A DNA stretch of 64,000 nucleotides from CBDCTM01 sp965222005 (GCA_965222005.1 OZ244935.1:4092001-4156000); one strand, 5' to 3'; shown: positions 1-10,046, numbered from the stretch's first letter. A program made the numbers and translations. Notes: generated by a model from the sequence alone, not told the origin.

Positions 1-261
1 GTCTTTAGTCCCAACAATGACGGAAACAACGATGAATTGGAAATCGTCCTTTCTCCTGCAATCAAAGGTATTTTTAGCTTCCGAATATTCGACCGTTGGG
101 GTAGCCTGGTCTTTGAAACGGCCGATCCTACTGAGGGCTGGGATGGCACATTCCGAGGCAAGGAAGTCAGAGAAGGTGTGTACATCTTTCTGGTGGAGGC
201 GCCCTGCGAACTTACCGGCCAAACCATCCTGAAAACCGGAGATATAACGCTGATTCGATAG
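1..261 (+). CDS. C-terminal end of a T9SS type B secreted protein (5' truncated by window edge)
   Basis: Only the last 86 residues lie in the window, read in frame from base 1. They form a gliding-motility type (type B) T9SS sorting domain: it opens with FSPNNDGNND, a variant of the FTPNGDGxND block, continues with IFDRWGSLVFET and the WDG block, and ends in GDITLIR. Such domains direct proteins through the type IX secretion system to the cell surface or medium. The tail closely resembles the C-terminus of the next gene (IFNRWG, WDG, GVYVYLIEVPCE, GDITLLR), so the two are probably tandem paralogues of a giant adhesin. The N-terminal part, and so the function, cannot be seen. Confidence 0.85.
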   Translation, partial: VFSPNNDGNNDELEIVLSPAIKGIFSFRIFDRWGSLVFETADPTEGWDGTFRGKEVREGVYIFLVEAPCELTGQTILKTGDITLIR

Positions 262-526
262 AGAAATAAAACACTTTTTTTGCCTGTCACCAGAATGGTG
301 TTTTAGCTGTTGAATTACATCCTGTATGCATGTTTCACCTTATTGTGACGCAGCATGATAGAGTAATGATGCAGTGTTGGCATATATAACTAGCTGTATT
401 ACAGTGATTTGTGAATGATATTTGTACTTGAAAAGCTGGTAGTTAGCTTGCAGGCTACCCAATTAGCGGCATCATATTTGGATTTTAGAGATTTGAAAAA
501 TGGAACACTCAAATCCATCTTGAGAC

Positions 527-3500
527 ATGTCAAAACACTTACTCTTTATTCTCCTTGCAATCGGGCTGTTGCTGCTTTCCCATGAGACGAAAGCCCAGCT
601 CACGGCTGATTTTAGTGCAAATGTTACTTCTGGTTGTGGTTCTCTTCAAGTTTCTTTTACAGATATATCTACCTCTTCTGCAGGCTCTATAACAAGCTGG
701 TCGTGGGATTTAGGCGGCGTCAATTCTTCGAGCCAACATCCGGGGCGTATTTTCGGAACTTCCGGATTTTACACGATTTGTCTGACAGCAACCGATAGTC
801 AGGGCAATACAGATACGGAATGCAAGCAAGATTTTATTCGGGTATTTAAATTGCCTGAGCCCGACTTCAGCGTTTCCGAGCAACAGGGATGTATCCCCAT
901 GCATGTGAGCTTTACCGACCTTACAGCTCCGGGCGACGCCGCCATCGACGAATGGATTTGGGGGCTGGGAGGCACCAGCGGGGTAGTAGTGGATGACGGG
1001 ACCTTGCCGAGCATCCAGACTACCTATAATACTCCGGATCAGTATACCATTAGCCTAACCGTGATTGATGAAAACAATTGCAGCAATACCATTACCAAAA
1101 CTGATTTTATAACCGTTGATGCTGAACCTGTAGTAGATGTATCGGCCCCCCAAACATTTAGCTGCGATCCGCCATTTGTAGTAGATTTTTCGAATGATGG
1201 TGATATTGCAGGGATGAATTTTAGCTGGGATTTTGGCAACGGAGCCGTTTACAATGGGGCTGACCCTTCGGCGGTAGTTTACAATACGCCCGGCCAATAT
1301 ACGATCACAGTAATTGGGATCGATCAAAATACCAACTGCTCCGATACTTTAGTGTTGACGGATTATGTACAGGTGGGCTATCCTGTCGAATTTTCGTATA
1401 GCGAACCCACACTGTGTACAGATGGCAGCGTCCAGTTTTTCGATGATTCTGCCCAGCCGGCGGATAGCCTTCTTTGGGATTTTGGGGATGGCTTGACGGA
1501 TTCACAAACCAACCCCTGGCATGCCTATGCAAGTGCTGGCTGCTACACCGTTACATTGACCAGATATGTTGATGGCTGTGCTGCCACTAAGGTGATCGAC
1601 AATTGTTTTGAGGTACATGACCTCCCAAGCATTGCTTACTCCAATAACAATGACAAAGGTTGCGATTTGCCGCACGGCGTATCCTTCACGGGCAATTCGG
1701 CCCAGGCTGTACAATGGCTCTGGGATTTTGGGGATGGCAATATCAGTACCCAGCAAAACCCCAATCACACCTATACAGAGTTTGGAGTGTTTCCGGTTTC
1801 ACTGACCGTAACCGATGCCAATGGTTGTACTGCCTCTGTGAATACTGACACGGTTCAATTGGTAGAATTGGAAAGCAATCTTGTTTCAGGCCGCGAATTT
1901 GGATGCTCTCCACTTTCAGTTAGCCTGAAAGAGCAGAGCAATACAGTAGCGCCAATAGTCAGTTGGGAATGGCATGTGATCAATAATGCCAGTTCTCCGC
2001 CGGTGCAGATTACCTCCTTTGACCAGGAACCCAATCTAACTTTGACGGATACGGGCCGCTATGAAATAATGCTGATTGTGGAAAATGCCCTAGGTTGTGT
2101 AGATACTGCTGTCTTTCAAAACCGGATAGGAGTAGGGATACCTCCTGATATAGATTTTTCGGCCAATCCGGTGGTTTCCTGCGTGTCCTCTTCGATCACC
2201 TTTACCGATCAGTCCAGCAATTTTAGTGATGAGTGGATTTGGGACTTTGGAGATGGTGGCTTTTCGAATGAAGAAGATCCCATGTACACCTATAACGATA
2301 CGGGCTTCTTTGATGTCACATTGAGCGCCTTTCATCTGGGCTGTGAAAATCGTATGACGATCGATAGTTTTATCCACATCACCCCGCCAAAAGCCAAATT
2401 TGAATATATTTTAGATTGCTCAAATCCCTATCATGTAGAGTTTATTGATCGATCAATTGGGGCCGATACGATGTTTTGGGATTTCGGCGTCTTTGCCATC
2501 AATACGGATACCTCGAGAGAGCGTTCGCCTTCTTATACCTATCCTGCTACCGGCTATTTTGAAGTGACGCAGGCGGTAGAAAATTTTACCACCGGCTGTA
2601 CCGACACTACTAGGATCGGGTTTACAATCGCTGATCTCAACGTTGATTTTTCGATTGCAGATACGCGACATTGCCTTCCCGCTACTGTGGCCATTACAAA
2701 CAATTCGCAAGATGCGGATTTGTACTCTTGGTCAGCACCCGCAGGGACTTTCTCTGATGTGGCTGCGGCTGAACCATCCTTACAAATCAATACGGCTGGT
2801 GCCTATTCGGATATACAGCTCGTAGCTGCCGACGTGAACGGCTGCCAGGATACGATGCTTTTTGTGGATACTATTTTTGTGAACAAAGTAACTGCTAACT
2901 ATCAGGTGCAGCCATCGAATGGCTGTAAGCCTTTGTGGGTTGACTTTTCCGATCTATCTACAAGTACCTTTGGTACGATCAATAGCTGGGGCTGGGATTT
3001 TGGAGATAGTAACACTTCTACTCAGCAAAATCCGCAACACACCTATACGGATGCCAATTCATTTTCTGTGGGGCTCACGGTGAGGGATGATTGGGGCTGT
3101 GAAGGAAGTTTGGTAAATGCAGATGCTGTCGATGTTACCTTTCCGATTGCCAGCTTTGAGGCGGATACTTTTGGTTGCACTCAATACCACATCACTTTTA
3201 TCAATCACAGTACAGGTAAGAGTTTGTCCTATTTCTGGGATTTTGGCGATGGCAATACTTCTACTGATGTGGCCCCCACGCACAATTACACCAGCGAAGG
3301 TATTTATTCGGTTTGCCTAACCGTCACCGATTTGTATGGCTGTGATAGTGTGCTTTGCCGAAACGATTACATTGAAATTGGCGACCCCCTGGCTGCTTTT
3401 ACAGCGGATACAATTGCTGCTTCCTGCCCGCCGCTGCTGGTGAATTTTTTCAATAACTCAATAAATGCCAATTCCTATCAGTGGAACTTTGGCGATGAAA

Positions 3501-6121
3501 GTGGTTTTTCCAATCTTGAGAATCCGCCCCACGTATATACGATTCCCGGCTCTTATGATGTCACACTAGTAGCTATCGCTACCGAAAACTGCCGCGATAC
3601 CCTGGTGCTCGAAGATTTAATACAGATCGACGGGCCGCTGGGCGATTTGTCCTTCGACACCGATAGTGCCTGCATACCCGCCGGAGTGACTTTTGCCGGT
3701 CAATCGGATGGTGACTACATGTATATTTGGGACTTTGGCAACGGAATTGTTGACACATCTGCCATTTCAGCCAGCAGGGATACAATAAGCTATACCTATA
3801 TAGAAATCGGCAATTATGTTCCAAAGCTGATATTGGTCAACCAAATAGGTTGCGCGCGGGCCATTGAATCGCCCGATACCATTCATTTGGGAAGCATGGA
3901 AATCGATTTCCTGGCCACCGATACCGTTCTGTGCGATAATTCGTCCGCCACCTTTTTCAATATTACTTCCTCGTCTGCCCCAATTTTATATCAAGAATGG
4001 CTTTTTGAACAAGCCAATCCAGCTACCAGCAATGAATTTGAGCCAAGTATCCAATTCAATTCGGCAGGGCAACATGACGTGTCCTTAATAGTTGACAATG
4101 GCTTTTGCCGGGATACGACTACCAAAGCGGATTACATAAAGGTGGGTGCCACTCCGACGGCAAATTTTGAGCCTTCTGCCTATTCGGAATGTATTCATTC
4201 AAGTATCCAGTTTACAGACCAGTCGAGCGTTCAAAACAGCATGATTACAAATTGGGATTGGCTATTTGGCGATGGCAATCAATCTGCCAGCCAGCATCCG
4301 TCTAATCGTTTCAATAGTGATGGAGACTTTCCTGTACGATTATTGGTTACTTCCGAAATAGGCTGTCAGGATTCAATAGTCAAAACCGTAACAATTCATC
4401 CGAAGCCTGCTGCTGAAATTGCGCTGAGTCCGGAAATTTGTATCGGAGAAGTTTCTCAACTGCAGGCAACGATTTTGAGTGATCCCTCTACTACCACCTT
4501 CGCCTGGCTCAGCGATCCCTCTTTGAGCTGCACAGATTGCCTCGACCCTGTGATTACACCTTCGGATACCACTACTTATTACCTCGTCACTACCAACAAT
4601 CTTGGTTGCCAGGACACCACGAGCACCACAGTCAATGTCAAACCCTATTATGCACCAACCATCACGATTTCGAATGACACACTGATTTGTGTAAACGATG
4701 TGGTACAGATTTTCGTGAATGGCGGTAGCGGTACCGATGTTTACTCCTATCAGTGGGACCCCGGGCGCCCCGGGCTTACTTGCTATGAAGATTGCTTCAA
4801 CCCGATTGCTTCTCCTATGCAATTGACTACCTATCCGGTGACGGTTACCAATGAATGGGGCTGCTGGGCTGCTGATTCGGTGGTGGTGGATGTATTGGAC
4901 GAATATATTCCATTTGCTGGAGATGATCGTACCATTTGTGAGGGGGATACGGTGCATCTGAGTGCTACTTACGGGAATTCACCCAGTTGGTTGGTTACCG
5001 AAGGACTGAGTTGTACCCACTGTCCAAATCCCGTTGCCAATCCGGCTCAAAGCACGACCTATTTAGTCAGTGTTACTACTGATGCCGGTTGTGAAGTGAA
5101 AGATACGGTCAGCGTCAATGTAATGCACCCGGAAGATGTAGATGCTGGAGATGATACGGCAGTATGTATAGGTTCTTCCACCACATTGAATGCCACATTG
5201 CCATCAGGTCAGGTGAGCTGGAGTCCGGCTGGTAGTTTGAGCGATCCTTTTGTTTCAAGTCCGGAGGCATCACCATCCCAGCCTACTATTTATTATCTGA
5301 CTGTTACCAATGGTGACTGTATTATCGTTGATTCGGTAGCGGTGGATGTACTCGAAAGTACTGAAATTGATGCTGAAGATGTGGTGATATGTGAGGGAGA
5401 ATCTGTTGAGCTGGAGGCCATTGGTAATGCCGACACCTATAGCTGGACGCCTTCTGAAGGGATGGCTGACCCTGATATTGCCAATCCGGTAGTGAGTCCG
5501 ACTGAAACCACAACTTATACAGTGACCGGCCAACTTTCGAGCTGCGCAGCTGATGAAGCTGAGCTGACGGTGACGGTGATTCCTGCACCGGATGCTGGCA
5601 TTTTGCCTGAGCGCTATTTCTTCCCCGGCCAATTGGTACAACTTAATCTGGACGATGAGTACAATCCGAATTATGAATACAATTGGTACCCCAGCCAGGG
5701 TCTTAGCTGCAGCCAGTGCCCCAATCCGGCTGTTACTCCTCAGTATTCCACCACGTATTATTTGGAAATTACCGACCTCGAAACCGGCTGCATCGACACG
5801 GTCAGCACGCAAGTCATTTTGCTGGAACATTGCCCGGAGGATTTGGTAAATGTGCCTAATATTTTTACCCCAAATGGCGATGGCCAAAACGATGTACTCC
5901 GCCTGCATGTATCACCTTCAATCAAAGAGATCAAGAGCTTTCAGATTTTTAATCGCTGGGGCGGGATGGTGTTTTCAACCAATGATATCAATGATTTTTG
6001 GGACGGGAGGGTAAAAGGCCAGCCGCTCGATTCAGGCGTTTATGTCTATTTGATTGAGGTGCCTTGTGAGATTAAAGGTAATATTTTAATGAAATCCGGT
6101 GACATCACTTTGCTTAGATAA
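527..6121 (+). CDS. Giant PKD-repeat surface protein with T9SS type B sorting domain
   Basis: This 1864-residue secreted protein is a likely surface adhesin or filament component. It starts with a signal peptide (about residues 1-24, ending KAQ). Up to about residue 1295 it holds roughly 15 PKD-like repeats, recognised by W-x-F-G-D/N-G turns such as WDFGDGNISTQQNP followed by a Y-x-V-x-L-x-V strand; several are degenerate. About six different repeats follow, each with an L-S-C-x-x-C-x-N-P core or its Cys-less form and a TTTYxVxVT strand. The last 90 residues are a type B sorting domain (NIFTPNGDGQNDV, IFNRWGGMVF, FWDG, GDITLLR). PKD arrays usually serve as spacers or binding modules; no catalytic domain is visible. 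It follows a paralogue directly and is probably transcribed alone. The ligand is unknown. Confidence 0.9.
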   Translation: MSKHLLFILLAIGLLLLSHETKAQLTADFSANVTSGCGSLQVSFTDISTSSAGSITSWSWDLGGVNSSSQHPGRIFGTSGFYTICLTATDSQGNTDTECKQDFIRVFKLPEPDFSVSEQQGCIPMHVSFTDLTAPGDAAIDEWIWGLGGTSGVVVDDGTLPSIQTTYNTPDQYTISLTVIDENNCSNTITKTDFITVDAEPVVDVSAPQTFSCDPPFVVDFSNDGDIAGMNFSWDFGNGAVYNGADPSAVVYNTPGQYTITVIGIDQNTNCSDTLVLTDYVQVGYPVEFSYSEPTLCTDGSVQFFDDSAQPADSLLWDFGDGLTDSQTNPWHAYASAGCYTVTLTRYVDGCAATKVIDNCFEVHDLPSIAYSNNNDKGCDLPHGVSFTGNSAQAVQWLWDFGDGNISTQQNPNHTYTEFGVFPVSLTVTDANGCTASVNTDTVQLVELESNLVSGREFGCSPLSVSLKEQSNTVAPIVSWEWHVINNASSPPVQITSFDQEPNLTLTDTGRYEIMLIVENALGCVDTAVFQNRIGVGIPPDIDFSANPVVSCVSSSITFTDQSSNFSDEWIWDFGDGGFSNEEDPMYTYNDTGFFDVTLSAFHLGCENRMTIDSFIHITPPKAKFEYILDCSNPYHVEFIDRSIGADTMFWDFGVFAINTDTSRERSPSYTYPATGYFEVTQAVENFTTGCTDTTRIGFTIADLNVDFSIADTRHCLPATVAITNNSQDADLYSWSAPAGTFSDVAAAEPSLQINTAGAYSDIQLVAADVNGCQDTMLFVDTIFVNKVTANYQVQPSNGCKPLWVDFSDLSTSTFGTINSWGWDFGDSNTSTQQNPQHTYTDANSFSVGLTVRDDWGCEGSLVNADAVDVTFPIASFEADTFGCTQYHITFINHSTGKSLSYFWDFGDGNTSTDVAPTHNYTSEGIYSVCLTVTDLYGCDSVLCRNDYIEIGDPLAAFTADTIAASCPPLLVNFFNNSINANSYQWNFGDESGFSNLENPPHVYTIPGSYDVTLVAIATENCRDTLVLEDLIQIDGPLGDLSFDTDSACIPAGVTFAGQSDGDYMYIWDFGNGIVDTSAISASRDTISYTYIEIGNYVPKLILVNQIGCARAIESPDTIHLGSMEIDFLATDTVLCDNSSATFFNITSSSAPILYQEWLFEQANPATSNEFEPSIQFNSAGQHDVSLIVDNGFCRDTTTKADYIKVGATPTANFEPSAYSECIHSSIQFTDQSSVQNSMITNWDWLFGDGNQSASQHPSNRFNSDGDFPVRLLVTSEIGCQDSIVKTVTIHPKPAAEIALSPEICIGEVSQLQATILSDPSTTTFAWLSDPSLSCTDCLDPVITPSDTTTYYLVTTNNLGCQDTTSTTVNVKPYYAPTITISNDTLICVNDVVQIFVNGGSGTDVYSYQWDPGRPGLTCYEDCFNPIASPMQLTTYPVTVTNEWGCWAADSVVVDVLDEYIPFAGDDRTICEGDTVHLSATYGNSPSWLVTEGLSCTHCPNPVANPAQSTTYLVSVTTDAGCEVKDTVSVNVMHPEDVDAGDDTAVCIGSSTTLNATLPSGQVSWSPAGSLSDPFVSSPEASPSQPTIYYLTVTNGDCIIVDSVAVDVLESTEIDAEDVVICEGESVELEAIGNADTYSWTPSEGMADPDIANPVVSPTETTTYTVTGQLSSCAADEAELTVTVIPAPDAGILPERYFFPGQLVQLNLDDEYNPNYEYNWYPSQGLSCSQCPNPAVTPQYSTTYYLEITDLETGCIDTVSTQVILLEHCPEDLVNVPNIFTPNGDGQNDVLRLHVSPSIKEIKSFQIFNRWGGMVFSTNDINDFWDGRVKGQPLDSGVYVYLIEVPCEIKGNILMKSGDITLLR

Positions 6122-6224
6122 ATGAGGCGTATGGCCGCAGCTTGAAGTTCAACTGCAGCAAGTTACTACTCTTATTATAATTCCAATTTTACAAAAGTCT
6201 GGTATCCGAAAGCCAGCAAAGACA

Positions 6225-6260
6225 GGGGGCCATCCAAGCGCCGGATCGGCCCTCTTTTTT
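6225..6260 (+). terminator. Rho-independent terminator between convergent genes
   Basis: A strong GC-rich hairpin (GGGGGCCATCC pairing with GGATCGGCCCTC, one bulged base, seven-base loop) runs straight into six T residues. It lies 100 bases after the PKD gene and abuts the stop codon of the convergent YigZ-family gene, so it can end the adhesin transcript on the plus strand. Confidence 0.75.
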
Positions 6261-6912
6261 AGCGCGTGTAGAGGTGTTTTATCTGCAATCCGTCAATGCT
6301 TTCCAATCCTGCCGCTTCTTCGATTTGTATTTTGGCGATACTTGCCTTTAGTCGTGTTAACATGCTGACAACCAATGATTTGCGTATTGCTATTTCTAGA
6401 TATGCTTGATGATCGAAAGCTTGATCTACGATTTGTAAATCCAACTTTTTTACCGTATTCATTAAATCGCCCATGATAGCATAATCGAAATTGAGGCGAT
6501 ATACTTCTTCCACATACTTTTTTTTCTTTTGTGCCCGGCACAATGCATCTTGCGCACTGTTTCGGTAAGCGGCTATCAATCCGCTGGTACCCAGCTTGGT
6601 ACCTCCAAAATAACGGATCACTATCACGATGACATTGGTAAAGCCAAAACTATCGATCTGGCCAAGTATCGGTCGGCCAGCTGTACCAGAAGGCTCGCCA
6701 TCGTCATTTGCTCTAAACAGGCTTCCGTCACTTTTCAAGCGATACGCATAGCAGAAATGCCTGGCTTTGGGGTGTAGCTTTTTGCAATGCAGCAAAAATG
6801 CCGAGCAGGCTTCCTCTGTATCTGCCGGAAAGACATAGGCCAAAAACTTACTCCCCCGATCGCGGAAGATACCTTCCGTTGCATTAGTTATGGTTGTATA
6901 GCTATCGGACAT
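6259..6912 (-). CDS. YigZ/IMPACT family protein (UPF0029)
   Basis: This 217-residue protein matches the length of bacterial YigZ/YvyE proteins. The UPF0029/IMPACT fold covers about residues 18-125, with the signature stretches KARHFCYAYRL, NDDGEPSGTAGRPIL and IRYFGGTKLGTSGL. The family is widespread; eukaryotic IMPACT regulates translation through GCN2, but the bacterial role is not settled (RNA or ribosome binding has been proposed). The remaining C-terminal part fits the second ferredoxin-like domain of YigZ. It is a single gene, divergent from the DUF1599 gene and convergent with the PKD giant, with its stop codon in the T-run of the shared terminator. Confidence 0.9.
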   Translation of the reverse strand: MSDSYTTITNATEGIFRDRGSKFLAYVFPADTEEACSAFLLHCKKLHPKARHFCYAYRLKSDGSLFRANDDGEPSGTAGRPILGQIDSFGFTNVIVIVIRYFGGTKLGTSGLIAAYRNSAQDALCRAQKKKKYVEEVYRLNFDYAIMGDLMNTVKKLDLQIVDQAFDHQAYLEIAIRKSLVVSMLTRLKASIAKIQIEEAAGLESIDGLQIKHLYTR

Positions 6913-7023
6913 GTGTACAATGATAGTGGTATTATTGACAAGCTGTTAACAAAAGTTCGAAATTCATTAACAAAATGATCGCACCTTTTGTACGAAATTG
7001 GATATGAATAGTTGAGTACAAGT

Positions 7024-7040
7024 AGCGGGATGTACCCGCT
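7024..7040 (+). repeat. Hairpin AGCGGG-N5-CCCGCT in the 5' leader of the DUF1599 gene
   Basis: A perfect six-base stem with a five-base loop lies 10 bases before the start codon of the DUF1599 gene. A near-identical palindrome occurs at 41276-41292, with the same stem, loop length and preceding AAGTA context. It could form in the mRNA leader or be one of a family of small intergenic palindromes. Confidence 0.5.
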
Positions 7041-7049
7041 CTTAATGAA

Positions 7050-7637
7050 ATGGAAAATATATATATTTGCGGCAAATTGATAAAATTGGATAAAACGCTC
7101 AAACAGTACGATTCAGCTGCTAGTCGCTGCAAAGAAGTATTTGCCAAAAAAACGAAAGATTATGGCACTGCCTGGCGAATTTTGCGTAGTAGCTCTTTGA
7201 CCGATCAGCTTTTTATCAAGGCCAGCCGGATACGCAGCATTGAGGAGCTGGGAGAACGCAAAGTGGCAGAAGGGGTAGTGCCAGAGTATATTGGTCTGGT
7301 CAATTACAGTATCATGGCATTGATACAGTTGGAATTGCCGGAAAAAACTACGTTTGATCTGGAGCCGGACAAGGCCAGCCGATTGTACGACGAGCAGATG
7401 AACCAAGCGCGCAACTTGATGCAAGCTAAAAATCACGATTATGGTGAAGTGTGGAGAGAGATGCGTATCAGCTCTCTTACAGATTTGATATTGATGAAAT
7501 TGCTACGTATCAAACAAATTGAGGATAATGAGGGGCGCACCTTGATTTCAGAAGGATTGGATGCCAATTATCAAGACATTATCAACTACGCTATCTTTGC
7601 TTTGATCAGGCTGGAAGAGCTTGAAGCAATAGATTAG
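7050..7637 (+). CDS. DUF1599 domain protein (tandem duplicated domain)
   Basis: This 195-residue protein contains two copies of the DUF1599 unit: residues about 25-95 (TKDYGTAWRILRSSSLTD, then KASRIRSIEE) and about 115-190 (NHDYGEVWREMRISSLTD, then KLLRIKQIED). Pfam links the domain to possible nucleotide modification, but no activity is established here. In Bacteroidota it is commonly followed by a DoxX-like membrane protein of the BT_3928 type, exactly as seen 42 bases downstream, so the two are probably co-transcribed and functionally linked. No signal peptide is present, so it should be cytoplasmic. The ATG at 7050 gives a natural N-terminus; no clear Shine-Dalgarno site is seen. Confidence 0.85.
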   Translation: MENIYICGKLIKLDKTLKQYDSAASRCKEVFAKKTKDYGTAWRILRSSSLTDQLFIKASRIRSIEELGERKVAEGVVPEYIGLVNYSIMALIQLELPEKTTFDLEPDKASRLYDEQMNQARNLMQAKNHDYGEVWREMRISSLTDLILMKLLRIKQIEDNEGRTLISEGLDANYQDIINYAIFALIRLEELEAID

Positions 7638-7679
7638 AAAAACTGTATAAAATATTGATTTTCAAAAGATTATAATAGT

Positions 7680-9158
7680 ATGACTATTACTACGCTAGTT
7701 ATTTATGTAGGCATTGCCGCGCTCATTTTGACGCTTCTGGTGGAATATGTTTTTAAAGCCAGGAAAAATTGGCTGATCTCCTATCTCCAGAATTTTGCTG
7801 GTGCGCTTTTCGTCTTTTCCGGCTGGGTGAAAGCTATTGATCCGCTGGGCACGGCCTACAAGCTGGAGCAATATTTTGCTGAGTTCGAATCCACATTCAG
7901 CGAAACCTGGATATCATTTATAGCGCCGGTATTTCCGTTTTTGTCCAATTTTTCGGTGAGCTTTTCTGTCTTTATGATCGTGTTCGAAATAGTGCTGGGC
8001 CTGATGCTAATCGTAGGGGCACGGCCAAAATTTACCAGCTGGGCCTTTTTGCTGCTCGTTGTCTTTTTTACCTTTCTCACTGGCTTTACCTTTCTTACGG
8101 GTTACGTGCCGCAGGATGTCAATTTCTTTCAGTTTGGCAAATGGGGGCCATACGTAGAGTCGAATATGAAGGTAACCGATTGTGGCTGTTTTGGTGATTT
8201 TATAAAACTCAAACCCCGTATATCGTTTTTCAAGGATATTGTGTTGTTAGTTCCGGCTATTTTGTTTGTACTACGCTGGAAAGATATGCACCAGTTGTTC
8301 AACAAGCGCAGCCGCAATTGGATAATAGGCTTGAGTACACTAGGCCTGACCCTGTATTGTATGAGCAACTATGTTTGGGATTTGCCGCACATAGATTTCC
8401 GCCCATTTAAGAAAAATGCAAATATTGCTGAAGCTAAAAAGAAAGAAGACGAAGCTTCTGCCAGTGTAAAGGTGATTGCCTATGACCTGGTCAATAAAGC
8501 CACCGGAGAGCAGAAACACTTGCCTTACGAAGCCTTCCTCAAAGAATATAAAAGCTACCCCAAAGAAGAATGGGAGTACAATCAGGTGCTTTCGAAACCT
8601 ACGATGGAATTGACAAAAATCAGCGATTTCCACATCGAAGATGTTGAAGGCAATGATGTGACGGAGGAGCTATTGAACTATGAGGGCTACCATTTTATGG
8701 TAGTGTGCTATAAATTTCATTACGACATGGAACAGCAACAAGCTACCCGCTCCGATACCGTCTTTGTAGCTGACACCATTCGAACCGATGACACCATGTA
8801 CGTAGAGCAAAAAATTGGTGGCATCAATAAACAAACGTATATGGATGATGTGTATGTATTTGAACCATCCTATCGAGCCAAATTTGAGCAAAAAGTAAAT
8901 CCGCTGGCCGAGGCTGCCCAAGCTGCCGGTCATCAGGTGTATGGCGTAGTAGGTGGGGCTGGCCCGGAAATGATCGACGATTTCAGACATGCTGTACAGG
9001 CTGCTTACCCCTTCATGCAGGCCGATGACATCCTCCTGAAAACTATCGTTCGTTCCAATCCCGGGCTAGTGCTGTGGAAGGATGGCCAAATCCTGGACAA
9101 ATGGCACATCAGCAAATTGCCCACTTTTGAAGAGATCGCTAATGAGCATATCAAATGA
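7680..9158 (+). CDS. BT_3928-type DoxX-like membrane protein with thioredoxin-like tail
   Basis: This is a 492-residue inner-membrane protein. The N-terminal 230 residues contain several hydrophobic helices in a DoxX-like arrangement, including the FVFSGWVKAIDPLGTAYKLEQ stretch (residues about 43-63) and a CGCFGDF motif near residue 164, typical of this family. From about residue 250 the protein is soluble and probably periplasmic; the last 60 residues (LVLWKDGQILDKWH) look like a degenerate thioredoxin-type fold without a CxxC pair. DoxX relatives are linked to quinone or thiol redox chemistry, but the role of this branch is unknown. It sits between the DUF1599 gene and a lipoprotein gene whose start overlaps its stop codon (ATGATG), indicating an operon. 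Confidence 0.8.
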   Translation: MTITTLVIYVGIAALILTLLVEYVFKARKNWLISYLQNFAGALFVFSGWVKAIDPLGTAYKLEQYFAEFESTFSETWISFIAPVFPFLSNFSVSFSVFMIVFEIVLGLMLIVGARPKFTSWAFLLLVVFFTFLTGFTFLTGYVPQDVNFFQFGKWGPYVESNMKVTDCGCFGDFIKLKPRISFFKDIVLLVPAILFVLRWKDMHQLFNKRSRNWIIGLSTLGLTLYCMSNYVWDLPHIDFRPFKKNANIAEAKKKEDEASASVKVIAYDLVNKATGEQKHLPYEAFLKEYKSYPKEEWEYNQVLSKPTMELTKISDFHIEDVEGNDVTEELLNYEGYHFMVVCYKFHYDMEQQQATRSDTVFVADTIRTDDTMYVEQKIGGINKQTYMDDVYVFEPSYRAKFEQKVNPLAEAAQAAGHQVYGVVGGAGPEMIDDFRHAVQAAYPFMQADDILLKTIVRSNPGLVLWKDGQILDKWHISKLPTFEEIANEHIK

Positions 9159-9970
9159 TGAATCTTTGGCAGAATAAATACCAACAGGCAGGTAATGTAG
9201 CAGGGTTTAGTAGTATTTGGATATTTACTGTTGTAATGATGGTTTCTAACTTTTCTTGCCAGTACAATCGGGAAACAGCTCCGGCCAAAGCGGACAATCC
9301 GGCTGCCGTTGGCTTCAATCAGACTGCATCCGATGCCAAGGCCATTGCATTAGCCGATGAGGTGATGCAGGCAATGGGTGGCCGCAAGGCCTGGGATGAA
9401 ACGCGTTTTATCAAATGGAATTTTTTTGGAAGGCGGAGCTTACAATGGGACAAGCTGACAGGTGACGTGCGAATCGATTCGCCATCTGATAGTATGGTTT
9501 TTCTGATCAATGTCTTTGACAAGACCGGCCGAGTTCAGAATAATGGACACGAAATAACGGATACAGACAGCTTAGCGCAGATGGTCAAAGCAGGACATGA
9601 AATATGGATCAATGATTCCTACTGGCTGGTGATGCCTTTCAAACTCAAAGATTCGGGCGTCACTTTGAAGTATAAGGGGCAGCATACAACCGAGGCTGGT
9701 GATCCGGCCGAAGTATTGGAGTTGACTTTCGATGGGGTAGGGGTAACGCCTCAAAATAAGTATCAGGTGTATGTTGACAAAGCAACTAAGCTGGTGAGCC
9801 AATGGGCCTTTTTTCAAAAAGCTACTGATAGCGAGCCGCGCTTCGTCACACCCTGGGCCGAATACAAAAAGTATGGCCATATACTATTGGCCTCCAATCG
9901 GGGTAAGTACGAATTGAACGAAATTGGGGTGTTTGAATTTTTGCCTGATTCGGTGTTTTCTGAGTTTTAA
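9155..9970 (+). CDS. Conserved hypothetical secreted protein, possible lipoprotein
   Basis: The protein has 271 residues. The N-terminus has a hydrophobic stretch (about 20-34) ending in NFSC, so lipid attachment at Cys35 is plausible, though the leader is long. The mature part resembles Bacteroidota proteins of a LolA-like beta architecture (DUF6503-like): a conserved GGRKAWDETRFIKWNFFGRR block, an HEIWINDSYWLVMPFKL block and a TKLVSQWAFF strand. Such folds usually bind lipids or hydrophobic ligands, but the function is not known. Its start codon overlaps the stop of the DoxX-like gene, so they form one operon. An alternative start is the second ATG at 9158. Confidence 0.6.
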   Translation: MMNLWQNKYQQAGNVAGFSSIWIFTVVMMVSNFSCQYNRETAPAKADNPAAVGFNQTASDAKAIALADEVMQAMGGRKAWDETRFIKWNFFGRRSLQWDKLTGDVRIDSPSDSMVFLINVFDKTGRVQNNGHEITDTDSLAQMVKAGHEIWINDSYWLVMPFKLKDSGVTLKYKGQHTTEAGDPAEVLELTFDGVGVTPQNKYQVYVDKATKLVSQWAFFQKATDSEPRFVTPWAEYKKYGHILLASNRGKYELNEIGVFEFLPDSVFSEF

Positions 9971-10015
9971 CTACTGCCTTAATTCGGTGCGACTTCCAGT
10001 TTTTTAGCAATACAC

Positions 10016-10046
10016 TTGCATATATAAAAATAAATTGTTATACTTG
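10016..10046 (+). promoter_or_regulatory. Candidate Bacteroidota-type promoter for the metzincin-like gene
   Basis: TTGC at 10016-10019 and TATACTTG at 10039-10046 are separated by 19 bases. This fits the Bacteroidota -33 TTG / -7 TAnnTTTG pattern with one mismatch in the -7 box. It would start transcription about 55 bases before the ATG at 10110. Judged by eye only. Confidence 0.35.

Noticed and set aside
5270..5908. 212-codon minus-strand frame inside the PKD giant
   Set aside because: Shadow of repeat codons in the giant gene; no start context, no recognised domain.
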